The position numbers were made by a program, and so were the translations under genes. This document shows positions 1-6,370 of a DNA stretch of 6,786 nt, piece by piece. The stretch's first letter is position 1. The number at the start of each line of letters is the position of its first letter. A model generated the notes under the pieces. That model ran no database searches. It was not told the origin of the DNA and was given only the letters and a program-made list of their open reading frames with translations. Origin of the DNA: Hydrogenovibrio sp. UBA650 (GTDB taxonomy: Bacteria > Pseudomonadota > Gammaproteobacteria > Thiomicrospirales > Thiomicrospiraceae); the NCBI GenBank assembly GCA_002299245.1, contig DBOI01000138.1:1-6786 (forward strand), in the 5' to 3' direction.

Positions 1-161
1 GTTATTAGTTGAATTCAAGCAGCCTATAAAAGATTTAATTAAGAATTTATACATTTTCTGATTAAAACAAGCTAATCTATTTGATAGTGATATTTTTTTG
101 TTATAAATCCAGCACGCTTTTTGCTCTAGGTTTATTTTTAAAGAATTTCAAAAACTGTAAC

Positions 162-590
162 ATGGCGAGCAATCTCAAAATAAATATGGATCTAGAACTG
201 CAATTAGAAACCACAGAAAAAACCCTGGTCTCTTGTGCTGGTCGATTGGTAGAAGCAGAGAAGATTATTGACAAACAAAAAGACAAGATCGACTCTCTCG
301 AGCAAAAGCTAAACCTCTATAAAACCCTAGAAGAATACAATATAAACGGATTCATTTATCTTAATCTGGTGACCGTGCATAACGATTCAAGTAAAAGTCA
401 AAAACTCATTAAGATTACTGCAACTGTTAAAGAGTATGAGCGCTTTATGAACAACGCTGTAAGTCAATCAAAAGAGTTTGTTTACTCAGAATTTTTGGAT
501 GTGGATCAGTTGAGAGAATACCGTGATGCAATAAGAAATGCAGTTAGCTTGGAAGCTCAAAAACCAAGTTATAAAGAGGTTATTAAATAG
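162..590 (+). CDS. Unrecognised small coiled-coil protein
   Basis: I do not recognise this family. From the ATG at 162 the protein is 142 residues. Residues about 9-55 are rich in Leu, Glu and Lys with heptad-like spacing and look like a coiled coil. A mixed segment follows (around the FIYLNLVTVHN stretch), then a charged helical C-terminus. No catalytic motif or cysteine cluster is visible. The frame stays open upstream to a TTG at 81, which would add 27 hydrophobic residues resembling a membrane anchor; I prefer the ATG because that TTG sits in a possible -35 box (TTGATA at 81-86, TATAAA at 102-107, a short 15-base spacer). A third choice is the ATG at 186. None of these starts has a clear Shine-Dalgarno sequence. 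G+C is about 35 percent by hand count, lower than the genes to the right, which may hint at acquisition or weak constraint. It stands alone on its strand, convergent with ybiT. Confidence 0.5.
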   Translation: MASNLKINMDLELQLETTEKTLVSCAGRLVEAEKIIDKQKDKIDSLEQKLNLYKTLEEYNINGFIYLNLVTVHNDSSKSQKLIKITATVKEYERFMNNAVSQSKEFVYSEFLDVDQLREYRDAIRNAVSLEAQKPSYKEVIK

Positions 591-767
591 CTCATATCAT
601 TTAGCCTTGATTGTATTGTTTAGACCATTTGAATTTTTGAATTTCTAGAGTTTCTACGCAATTAGTTTAAAAGGTTTAAGCTTAAATATTAGCTTTTGGG
701 CTAAGATTTACATGAGGCTGAGCGTTTGACTCAAACCCATGCAGCTATGAAAAACTAGAAACTGAGC

Positions 768-2369
768 TTATATAGTTTGCGCTTCCAGATAAGACTCGTA
801 ATCCCCGTGAAAATCTTCAATACCGCCTTCCTTCAGAATCAATAGACGTGTCGCAATAGATGAAACAAACTCTCTATCATGCGAGACAAAGATAATGGTT
901 CCAGGGAAGTTCTCCAGTGCCAAGTTCAAAGATTCGATAGACTCCATGTCCAAGTGGTTGGTCGGTTCATCCATGACAAGAATATTGGGTTTTTGCAGCA
1001 TTAATTTGCCAAACAGCATCCGACCCTGTTCTCCACCTGATAGAACTTTGACCGATTTATCAATCTCTTTTTGAGAGAACAGCATCTGACCCAATACCGC
1101 TCTAACTGCTTGTTCATCGTCATCTTGTTGTTTCCACTGGCTCATCCACTCAAGTAGATTTAAATCCGCTTCAAACTCGTAAGCGTGATCTTGCGCGTAG
1201 TAGCCAATATCAACGTTTTCAGACCATTTGATTACACCGGTTGTTGGAGCTTCATCACCTACCAGTGTTTTCAGCAAAGTGGTTTTACCAATCCCGTTTG
1301 GGCCGATAATTGCCAAACGCTCCCCGACTTCCATCATAAGGTTTAGGGCCTTTAAAACCTCAACTTGTTCGTCTTCGTTTTGATAGGTTTTGCCTAGGTT
1401 TTCAACTTCCAGTGCTAAACGGAACAGTTTTTTCTCCTGCTGAAAGCGAATAAATGGATTAACACGACTCGATACCTTTACTTCTTCCAGTTTAATCTTA
1501 TCGATTAGCTTGGCACGGGAAGTTGCTTGCTTTGCCTTGGATGCATTGGCAGAGAAACGGCTGACAAAGCCTTTAAGTTCATTGATTTGAGCCTGTTTCT
1601 TGGCATTATCCGAAAGCAGTTGTTCGCGTGCCATGGTTGAGGCTGTCATGTATTCATCGTAGTTACCTTGGTAGAGGTTAAGCTCGCCGTAGTCGAGGTC
1701 TGCCATGTGGGTACAGACACTATTTAAGAAGTGTCTATCGTGGGAGATGATAATCATGGTGCTTTTGCGCTCGTTGAGGATGTTTTCAAGCCAGCGAATA
1801 GTGTTTATGTCGAGGTTGTTGGTAGGCTCATCCAATAGCAGAATATCCGGGTCAGAGAATAGTGCTTGTGCTAAAAGCACGCGCAGCTTCCAGCCAGGCG
1901 CAACTTCACTCATTGGACCGTAATGCTGTTCAACGGGGATTTCTAAGCCTAGCAATAATTCACCTGCTCGAGACTCAGCGGTATAGCCATCCATCTCGCC
2001 AAATTTGACTTCAAGGTCGGCAACCAGCATGCCTTCGGTTTCCGTCATGGCAGGAAGAGCATAAATACGGTCACGCTCTTTTTTGACTTGCCAAAGTTCT
2101 GGTTGGCCCATAATAACGGTATCAATTACGCTAAACTCTTCGTAGGCAAATTGATCCTGTTTTAGTTTACCTACTCGCTCATTTTCATCGACGTTAACTG
2201 TACCGCTGGTTTGTTCCAAATCGCCGCCGAGAATTTTCATAAAGGTTGATTTTCCACAGCCATTGGCTCCGATCAGGCCGTAGCGATTACCGTTACCAAA
2301 TTTTACCGAAATGTTCTCAAAAAGAGGTTTCTCACCAAACTGCATGGTGATGTTTGCTGTTGAAATCAA
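768..2369 (-). CDS. ybiT: ABC-F family ATPase YbiT
   Basis: This 533-residue protein matches the YbiT branch of ABC-F ATPases nearly end to end (E. coli YbiT is 530 residues). ABC-F proteins lack membrane domains; they bind the ribosomal E site and affect peptidyl-tRNA positioning during translation. Two nucleotide-binding domains are visible. Domain 1 has Walker A at residues 34-42 (GANGCGKST), a divergent signature near 154-161 (SEVAPGWK, normal for this branch), Walker B with Asp180-Glu181, and an SHDRHF switch. Domain 2 has Walker A at 356-364 (GPNGIGKTT), signature LSGGEQG at 443-449, Walker B Asp467-Glu468 and SHDREF. A charged helical linker between the domains (about 240-310) is the P-site tRNA interaction region. 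Both catalytic glutamates are present, so the protein should be active. The TTG start aligns with the known YbiT N-terminus. A TATATT at 2403-2408 on the minus strand could be its -10 box, but no good -35 pairs with it. I found no convincing terminator between it and the convergent gene at 162-590. Confidence 0.96.
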   Translation of the reverse strand: MISTANITMQFGEKPLFENISVKFGNGNRYGLIGANGCGKSTFMKILGGDLEQTSGTVNVDENERVGKLKQDQFAYEEFSVIDTVIMGQPELWQVKKERDRIYALPAMTETEGMLVADLEVKFGEMDGYTAESRAGELLLGLEIPVEQHYGPMSEVAPGWKLRVLLAQALFSDPDILLLDEPTNNLDINTIRWLENILNERKSTMIIISHDRHFLNSVCTHMADLDYGELNLYQGNYDEYMTASTMAREQLLSDNAKKQAQINELKGFVSRFSANASKAKQATSRAKLIDKIKLEEVKVSSRVNPFIRFQQEKKLFRLALEVENLGKTYQNEDEQVEVLKALNLMMEVGERLAIIGPNGIGKTTLLKTLVGDEAPTTGVIKWSENVDIGYYAQDHAYEFEADLNLLEWMSQWKQQDDDEQAVRAVLGQMLFSQKEIDKSVKVLSGGEQGRMLFGKLMLQKPNILVMDEPTNHLDMESIESLNLALENFPGTIIFVSHDREFVSSIATRLLILKEGGIEDFHGDYESYLEAQTI

Positions 2370-2375
2370 AATTAC

Positions 2376-2381
2376 TTCCTT
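2376..2381 (-). promoter_or_regulatory. Ribosome binding site fixing the ybiT TTG start
   Basis: On the minus strand AAGGAA lies six bases upstream of the TTG at 2367-2369. The next in-frame ATG lies eight codons inside the conserved N-terminus (the Met of the TMQFG motif), so this site supports the TTG as the true initiation codon. Confidence 0.7.
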
Positions 2382-2443
2382 GAATTAATAGTTTTAGCTG
2401 TGAATATAGGCTAGTCGAAAAAATGATGAGATTGCCAACATGG

Positions 2444-2475
2444 CAAAATTAATGGGCCTGTCAATTTAACAGGCC
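2444..2475 (-). terminator. Probable intrinsic terminator of cnoX
   Basis: A perfect 7-base-pair stem (GGCCTGT at 2455-2461 with ACAGGCC at 2469-2475) encloses a 7-base loop. On the minus strand the hairpin begins about 25 bases after the cnoX stop codon and is followed by ATTAATTTTG, an interrupted T tract. The weak T tract means it may be leaky and let some transcription reach ybiT. Confidence 0.55.
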
Positions 2476-2500
2476 TAATGACAAGGTTTGAGAATCAAAT

Positions 2501-3385
2501 TTATATGGCTAGCGCTGTCGACATCTGTTGTCTGAAACGATTGGCTTTGTCCTTGTCATCTAGCTCAACCATATTGATCAGTGCAACGGCAAGCTCTTGT
2601 GCGCCACCGCCTTTAGCATTGTGGTTAAATTCCAATAAGCTTAGTAGCTGTGCCATTCCAGAATCATAGTCTTGAGTGGCGATTTGGCAGACAGCCAGAT
2701 CAAACATCGCTTCTTCATCGTTGGGATTTGCAGCAAGCTTGCTTTTGATTGCGCTTAACCCGTCTGTGTCCAGTGCCAGTTTCTTGAAAGTAATCTGGCC
2801 GATTAGGAAACGACCTTTATCGGTCTCTTTCAGTTTGTTTGGAAACTTGGTATAGAGTTCAGCCGCTTCAGCCAGCATGTCGAGATCGAGAAATACCTGA
2901 CACATATCCATTGCCACTTTTGAGTTACTTGGATTCATCTGAATTGCTTGAGTCAGCAGTTGAATGGCTTCAGGAAACTCTCCATTATTGCGCTTTTGCA
3001 TCGCCTCTAAACGCAAGTCTTCATCTGGGTTGGAGATATCAAACTTTCTGAACAGAGCGGCAAGCTCTTCCTCGGTAATGGTTCCCATCTCTTGATGAAC
3101 CATATTGCCGTCTTTAAAAACCTTAAGCATCGGTACATTAGTAACCTGCAGGCGCTCTTGAACTTCTTTGTACATGTCGACATCAAGCCGAGCAAGAATA
3201 AACTGGCCTGCGAATTCATTGGCGTAATCGATTAGTGCATTTTCCATCGCCAGAGAAGGCATGCTGACAGGACTCATAAACAGAACAAACACTGGCAGTT
3301 TGTGTGAGTTTAAAAGCACCAGTTCGTCAAAGTTTTTATCTGAAATCTCAAAGTTATAAACTTCTGGTTTACCTGCTGCTGCCAT
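2501..3385 (-). CDS. cnoX: CnoX/YbbN-type chaperone (thioredoxin fold plus TPR)
   Basis: This 294-residue protein has an N-terminal thioredoxin-like domain (about residues 8-115) and a C-terminal helical TPR region (about 124-294), the layout and length of CnoX (YbbN). In E. coli CnoX is a cytoplasmic holdase that protects clients from oxidation and passes them to DnaK/DnaJ/GrpE and GroEL. The thioredoxin landmarks are a central strand ending at the active-site loop (36-45), a QFILARLDVD strand, the cis-proline Pro85 in NVPML, and the following KVFKDG strand. The CxxC position reads SMPS (41-44), with no cysteine anywhere in the thioredoxin domain; the only cysteines, 162 and 233, lie in the TPR region. 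The position matching E. coli Cys63 is Val69. Disulfide chemistry is therefore unlikely, and a pure chaperone role is inferred. The ATG start has a TAGGA sequence upstream with AGGA nine bases away. The gene is divergent from grpE across 165 bases. Confidence 0.9.
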   Translation of the reverse strand: MAAAGKPEVYNFEISDKNFDELVLLNSHKLPVFVLFMSPVSMPSLAMENALIDYANEFAGQFILARLDVDMYKEVQERLQVTNVPMLKVFKDGNMVHQEMGTITEEELAALFRKFDISNPDEDLRLEAMQKRNNGEFPEAIQLLTQAIQMNPSNSKVAMDMCQVFLDLDMLAEAAELYTKFPNKLKETDKGRFLIGQITFKKLALDTDGLSAIKSKLAANPNDEEAMFDLAVCQIATQDYDSGMAQLLSLLEFNHNAKGGGAQELAVALINMVELDDKDKANRFRQQMSTALAI

Positions 3386-3417
3386 GCTGTGAATTCCTAA
3401 AAAATTTAAATCGAGGC

Positions 3418-3426
3418 ATTATAACA
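3418..3426 (-). promoter_or_regulatory. Extended -10 promoter for cnoX
   Basis: The minus strand reads TGTTATAAT, an exact extended -10 element (TGn plus TATAAT). No good -35 hexamer is present at 16-19 bases, which is usual for extended -10 promoters. Transcription would start near 3411, giving a leader of about 26 bases. This points to housekeeping sigma-70 rather than heat-shock control of cnoX. Confidence 0.55.
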
Positions 3427-3490
3427 GAGTTGTAAAAATCCACATTAAACCGCTGTTGTAAAAAAAAACTCATTTTTTGTTGGCAATGGG

Positions 3491-3518
3491 CTTGAATTCA
3501 TTTCTTGTATCCCATATA
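3491..3518 (+). promoter_or_regulatory. Sigma-32 heat-shock promoter of grpE
   Basis: CTTGAA at 3491-3496 is the consensus RpoH -35 box. Fourteen bases later CCCATATA (3511-3518) follows; read one base earlier as TCCCATAT it matches 7 of 8 positions of the CCCCATNT -10 consensus, with a 13-base spacer. The expected start near 3525 gives a leader of about 26 bases before the grpE ATG at 3551. A-rich and T-rich tracts (3460-3478) lie just upstream of the -35 box. Confidence 0.9.
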
Positions 3519-3550
3519 AATTTCGGGTTAAAAATCTATCGGAGAAACCC

Positions 3551-4132
3551 ATGTCTGAAAAACAAGAAAACATGAATCCAGAAGCAGTAGAACAAGAGGA
3601 AGTCCAAACTGCTGAAGAAGCCGCGCAGCAGGCTGATGAAGCCTTAGAAGAAGCTCAGGAAACTGTAGCTGACGATATCAGCGCTCTGTTGGAAGAAGCA
3701 CGCGCTGAAGCGGATAAGCATAAAGATATGGCTTTGCGCCTACAAGCCGATATGGAAAACTTACGCCGTCGTACCCGCTTGGATCTAGAGAGTGCACATA
3801 AATACGCGCTTGAGAAATTTGTAAATGCACTGTTACCAGCAATGGATTCTATGGAAATGGGAATGGATGCAGCTGCAAAAGAAGACGCTTCTGTTGAGAG
3901 CATTCGCGAAGGTGTTGAGATGACTTTCAAGCAGATGTTGGATGTTTTACAGGAATTCAGTGTTGAGCGTGTTGATCCAACTGGTGAAAAGTTTGACCCT
4001 CAACTTCATGAAGCTATGACCATGATTCCTTCTCCTGATCACGAAACTAATACGGTTGTTGATACGATTCAGAAGGGCTATACCCTGAATGAGAGACTGG
4101 TACGCGCAGCACGAGTCATTGTCGCTCAGTAA
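3551..4132 (+). CDS. grpE: GrpE, nucleotide exchange factor of DnaK
   Basis: GrpE is the cytoplasmic dimer that releases ADP from DnaK and restarts the Hsp70 cycle; its long helices also act as a thermosensor in studied species. The 193-residue product has an acidic, Glu/Ala-rich N-terminus (1-40), a long paired-helix region (about 41-95) containing the conserved MENLRRRT motif at 68-75 and KYALEKF at 84-90, and a C-terminal beta domain (about 137-193) with the signature running from FDPQLHEAM (148-156) to IQKGYTLN (173-180). The length is close to the usual 190-200. There is no cysteine. The start is firm: GGAG at 3541-3544 lies six bases from the ATG. It has its own sigma-32 promoter and is followed after 141 bases by dnaK, with a further promoter between them. 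No strong terminator separates them, so readthrough into dnaK is likely. Confidence 0.98.
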   Translation: MSEKQENMNPEAVEQEEVQTAEEAAQQADEALEEAQETVADDISALLEEARAEADKHKDMALRLQADMENLRRRTRLDLESAHKYALEKFVNALLPAMDSMEMGMDAAAKEDASVESIREGVEMTFKQMLDVLQEFSVERVDPTGEKFDPQLHEAMTMIPSPDHETNTVVDTIQKGYTLNERLVRAARVIVAQ

Positions 4133-4143
4133 AAAGTTAAAAA

Positions 4144-4198
4144 AATGTTGAATTGGGCTTGAAAGCAAGGCGACTAACCCTATATACAACTCAACATT
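4144..4198 (+). repeat. Inverted repeat bracketing the dnaK promoter
   Basis: The arms 4144-4155 (AATGTTGAATTG) and 4187-4198 (CAACTCAACATT) are complementary at 11 of 12 positions. The 31 bases between them hold exactly the -35 to -10 span of the sigma-32 promoter. In RNA read through from grpE the arms could form a hairpin; in DNA they could be a repressor site. It is not a CIRCE element (TTAGCACTC-N9-GAGTGCTAA). No poly-T follows, so it is not a standard terminator. Confidence 0.5.
4158..4185 (+). promoter_or_regulatory. Sigma-32 heat-shock promoter of dnaK
   Basis: CTTGAA at 4158-4163, a 14-base spacer, then CCCTATAT at 4178-4185 (7 of 8 to CCCCATNT). The core GGGCTTGAA-N14-CCC is the same as at the grpE promoter. 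Transcription should start near 4192, leaving a leader of about 80 bases before the dnaK ATG. This lets DnaK be made in excess of GrpE on heat shock. Confidence 0.85.
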
Positions 4199-4226
4199 AA
4201 GAATTTAAAAGATTATTTAAAGATTT

Positions 4227-4253
4227 AACTTGCAGGTTTGGCCTGTTCAAGTT
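4227..4253 (+). other. Stem-loop in the dnaK mRNA leader
   Basis: AACTTGCAGG (4227-4236) pairs with CCTG (4242-4245) and CAAGTT (4248-4253), giving ten base pairs with a two-base TT bulge and a TTTGG loop. It ends eight bases before the GGAG ribosome binding site and does not sequester it in this fold. It may stabilise the mRNA or tune translation. No poly-T tract follows, so it is not a terminator. Confidence 0.45.
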
Positions 4254-4261
4254 TGCAGTTT

Positions 4262-4265
4262 GGAG
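4262..4265 (+). promoter_or_regulatory. Ribosome binding site fixing the dnaK start
   Basis: GGAG sits eight bases before the ATG at 4274, which begins the universal DnaK N-terminus MAKIIGIDLGTTNS. The frame is open further upstream to a TTG at 4238, but the 12 extra residues are not DnaK-like and would overlap this site. Confidence 0.85.
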
Positions 4266-4273
4266 AAAAACAA

Positions 4274-6193
4274 ATGGCTAAGATTATTGGTATTGACTTA
4301 GGAACCACCAACTCTTGTGTTTCTGTAATGGAAGGCAAGGAAGTTAAAGTTATCCCTAACGCAGAAGGTGCACGTACAACTCCTTCGATTGTAGCTTACA
4401 CCCAAGATGGTGAAGTGCTTGTCGGCGATTCAGCAAAACGTCAGGCAGTGACTAACCCTGAAAATACTCTATTCGCAATCAAGCGTCTGATCGGTCGTCG
4501 TGCTGATGATGCAATTGTCGCTAAGGATAAAGACATGGTTCCTTACGCAATTGTTGCAGCGGACAACGGTGATGCTTGGGTTGAAGCGGATGGTAAGAAA
4601 CTATCTCCACAGGAAGTTTCTGCGAAAACACTAATTAAGATGAAGCAGTCTGCAGAAGACTATCTAGGTCACGAAGTCACTGAGGCCGTTATCACGGTTC
4701 CTGCATACTTCAATGATGCTCAGCGTCAAGCAACTAAGGATGCCGGTAAGATCGCGGGTCTAGAAGTTAAGCGTATTATCAATGAACCAACTGCTGCGGC
4801 ACTGGCTTACGGTATGGACAAAGTAACCAGCGATAGCAAAATCGCAGTTTACGACTTAGGTGGTGGTACTTTCGATATCTCTATCATTGAAGTTGCTGAC
4901 CTGGATGGTGAGAAGCAAGTAGAGGTACTGTCTACAAATGGTGATACTTTCCTAGGTGGTGAAGACTTTGATAACGCGATTGTTGAACATATCGCTGAAG
5001 AGTTTATGAAAGATCAGAACGTTGATCTTAAGTTGGACAAATTGGCACTTCAACGTGTTCGTGAGGCGGCTGAGAAAGCCAAGATTGAACTGTCTTCACG
5101 TGACCAGACTGACATCAACCTACCTTACGTAACAGCTGATGCAACCGGTCCTAAACACTTAAATATGAAGATCACTCGCGCTAAGTTTGAGTCGCTGATT
5201 GAAGACTTTGTTAAGCGTTCAATCGAGCCTTGTAAGATCGCGCTTAAAGATGCGGGCCTATCTGCTTCTGAAATCGATGATGTCATTTTGGTAGGTGGTT
5301 CAACTCGTGTGCCAATGGTTCAAGCTGCGGTTAAAGAGTTCTTTGGAAAAGAGCCACGTAAAGATGTTAACCCTGATGAAGCGGTAGCAATGGGTGCTGC
5401 AATCCAAGGTGGTGTGCTTTCTGGTGATGTAAACGACGTTCTTCTGCTAGACGTTACTCCTCTGTCTCTAGGTATCGAGACCATGGGTGGTGTCATGACT
5501 AAGTTGATCGAGAAGAATACCACGATACCAACGCGTAAGTCACAAGTATTCTCAACAGCGGATGACAACCAAGCAGCGGTAACAATCCACGTTGTTCAAG
5601 GTGAGCGAGAAATGGCATCTGGTAACAAGTCGCTGGGTCAATTCAACCTGGATGAGATTCCACCAGCACCTCGTGGTACGCCACAAATCGAAGTAACTTT
5701 TGATATCGATGCTAACGGTATCCTAAATGTATCAGCAAAAGATAAGAACACTGGTAAAGAGCAGCACATCACTATCCAGGCTTCTTCTGGTCTATCTGAA
5801 GATGAGATCGAAGCCATGGTTAAGGATGCGGAAGCGCACGCAGAAGAAGATGCCAAGTTGAAAGAACTTGTTGAAGCTCGCAACCAGGCAGATGCCATGG
5901 TTCATGCAACTAACAAAATGGTAGCGGATGCCGGTGATGCAGTTGATGCTTCTGAAAAAGAAACCATCGATGCGGCAATCAAAGCGGTTGAAGAAGCGAT
6001 TAAAGGCGACGACAAAGCAGCGATTGATGAGTCGGTGCAAAAGCTTGCAGAAGCTAGCCAATCGGTAGCGCAAAAAGCTCAGGCTCAACAGCAAGCGGGC
6101 GGTGAGCAAGCTCAACAACAGGGTTCTGCGGATAACGCTGATGATGACATTGTTGACGCGGAGTTTGAAGAGGTCAACGACGACAAAAAATAA
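4274..6193 (+). CDS. dnaK: DnaK, Hsp70 chaperone
   Basis: DnaK is the ATP-driven cytoplasmic Hsp70 that binds exposed hydrophobic segments, helped by DnaJ and GrpE, and that in E. coli also controls sigma-32 stability. The product has 639 residues (E. coli 638). The nucleotide-binding domain (1-387) shows the phosphate loop DLGTTNS at 8-14 followed by Cys15, the AYFNDAQRQATKDAG motif, NEPTAAALAYG, and DLGGGTFDIS with Thr199 in the autophosphorylation position. The interdomain linker DVLLLD falls at 388-393, as in E. coli. The substrate-binding beta domain follows (LSLGIETMGG), then the helical lid, a Gln/Ala-rich stretch (AQAQQQAGGEQAQQQG) and the acidic tail ending DAEFEEVNDDKK, a slight variant of the usual EEVKD-type end. 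The protein is complete with no odd catalytic residues. It has its own sigma-32 promoter and may also be read from grpE. Its transcript probably ends at the terminator at 6371-6399. Confidence 0.99.
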   Translation: MAKIIGIDLGTTNSCVSVMEGKEVKVIPNAEGARTTPSIVAYTQDGEVLVGDSAKRQAVTNPENTLFAIKRLIGRRADDAIVAKDKDMVPYAIVAADNGDAWVEADGKKLSPQEVSAKTLIKMKQSAEDYLGHEVTEAVITVPAYFNDAQRQATKDAGKIAGLEVKRIINEPTAAALAYGMDKVTSDSKIAVYDLGGGTFDISIIEVADLDGEKQVEVLSTNGDTFLGGEDFDNAIVEHIAEEFMKDQNVDLKLDKLALQRVREAAEKAKIELSSRDQTDINLPYVTADATGPKHLNMKITRAKFESLIEDFVKRSIEPCKIALKDAGLSASEIDDVILVGGSTRVPMVQAAVKEFFGKEPRKDVNPDEAVAMGAAIQGGVLSGDVNDVLLLDVTPLSLGIETMGGVMTKLIEKNTTIPTRKSQVFSTADDNQAAVTIHVVQGEREMASGNKSLGQFNLDEIPPAPRGTPQIEVTFDIDANGILNVSAKDKNTGKEQHITIQASSGLSEDEIEAMVKDAEAHAEEDAKLKELVEARNQADAMVHATNKMVADAGDAVDASEKETIDAAIKAVEEAIKGDDKAAIDESVQKLAEASQSVAQKAQAQQQAGGEQAQQQGSADNADDDIVDAEFEEVNDDKK

Positions 6194-6319
6194 TTTGCTC
6201 GTTGCCTAGCAGGTTGCTAGCGCACAGCTACTGTGTTGGGAAATGGACGCGTACTTATTGTACGCTCACATTTCCCGCCTTGTATCTGTTGCACTATCAA
6301 CCTACTATCCAACGGCAAA
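6194..6319. repeat. Long imperfect inverted repeat behind dnaK
   Basis: The 126 bases directly after the dnaK TAA fold back on themselves. The outer pairs are TTTGC (6194-6198) with GCAAA (6315-6319) and CGTT with AACG. The middle arm around AGGTTG (6211-6216) pairs with CAACCT (6298-6303), TAG with CTA, CAG with CTG and TAC with GTA. GGGAAATG (6238-6245) pairs with CATTTCCC (6269-6276), and GCGTAC (6249-6254) with GTACGC (6260-6265), around a TTATT loop. I count about 45 Watson-Crick pairs. The 5' arm can also form two small hairpins of its own (6206-6220 and 6223-6235). It has no reading frame of note and no visible target duplication. It could be a dispersed palindromic repeat of MITE or REP type, or an RNA 3' stability element of dnaK; one copy cannot decide. 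Confidence 0.75.
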
Positions 6320-6370
6320 GGGTTTTAAGAAGAGTTGTTATTTAAACGATCCCCTTAAAACTGTATAATT

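Noticed and set aside
675..736. Palindromes TTTAAGCTTAAA (675-686) and GTTTGACTCAAAC (724-736) between the first gene and ybiT
   Set aside because: Short, AT-rich, with too small a loop or no T tract; they do not make convincing terminators for either convergent gene.
1909..1932. Non-canonical ABC signature (SEVAPGWK) in the first YbiT domain
   Set aside because: The same sequence is normal in E. coli YbiT, so it is a family trait, not damage.
2432..2446. Hairpin TTGCCA-ACA-TGGCAA between cnoX and ybiT
   Set aside because: A short stem whose T run on the minus strand begins several bases after it; it may add to the terminator region but is weak alone.
4238..4273. Upstream TTG start that would lengthen DnaK by 12 residues
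   Set aside because: The extra residues are not DnaK-like and would overlap the GGAG site serving the ATG at 4274, which gives the universal N-terminus.
5320..6118. Several antisense open frames of 80-110 codons opposite dnaK, and similar ones opposite grpE, cnoX and ybiT
   Set aside because: They are shadows of strongly constrained genes, with low-complexity Ser/Phe-rich products and no recognisable domains.
6352..6359. CCCTTAAA resembling a sigma-32 -35 box for dnaJ
   Set aside because: No CCCCAT-like -10 box follows at 13-15 bases; that position is inside the terminator stem.
6364..6369. Perfect TATAAT between dnaK and dnaJ
   Set aside because: Any transcript starting there would run straight into the terminator at 6371-6399 and be about 24 bases long; the matching -35 (TTTAAA) is weak.
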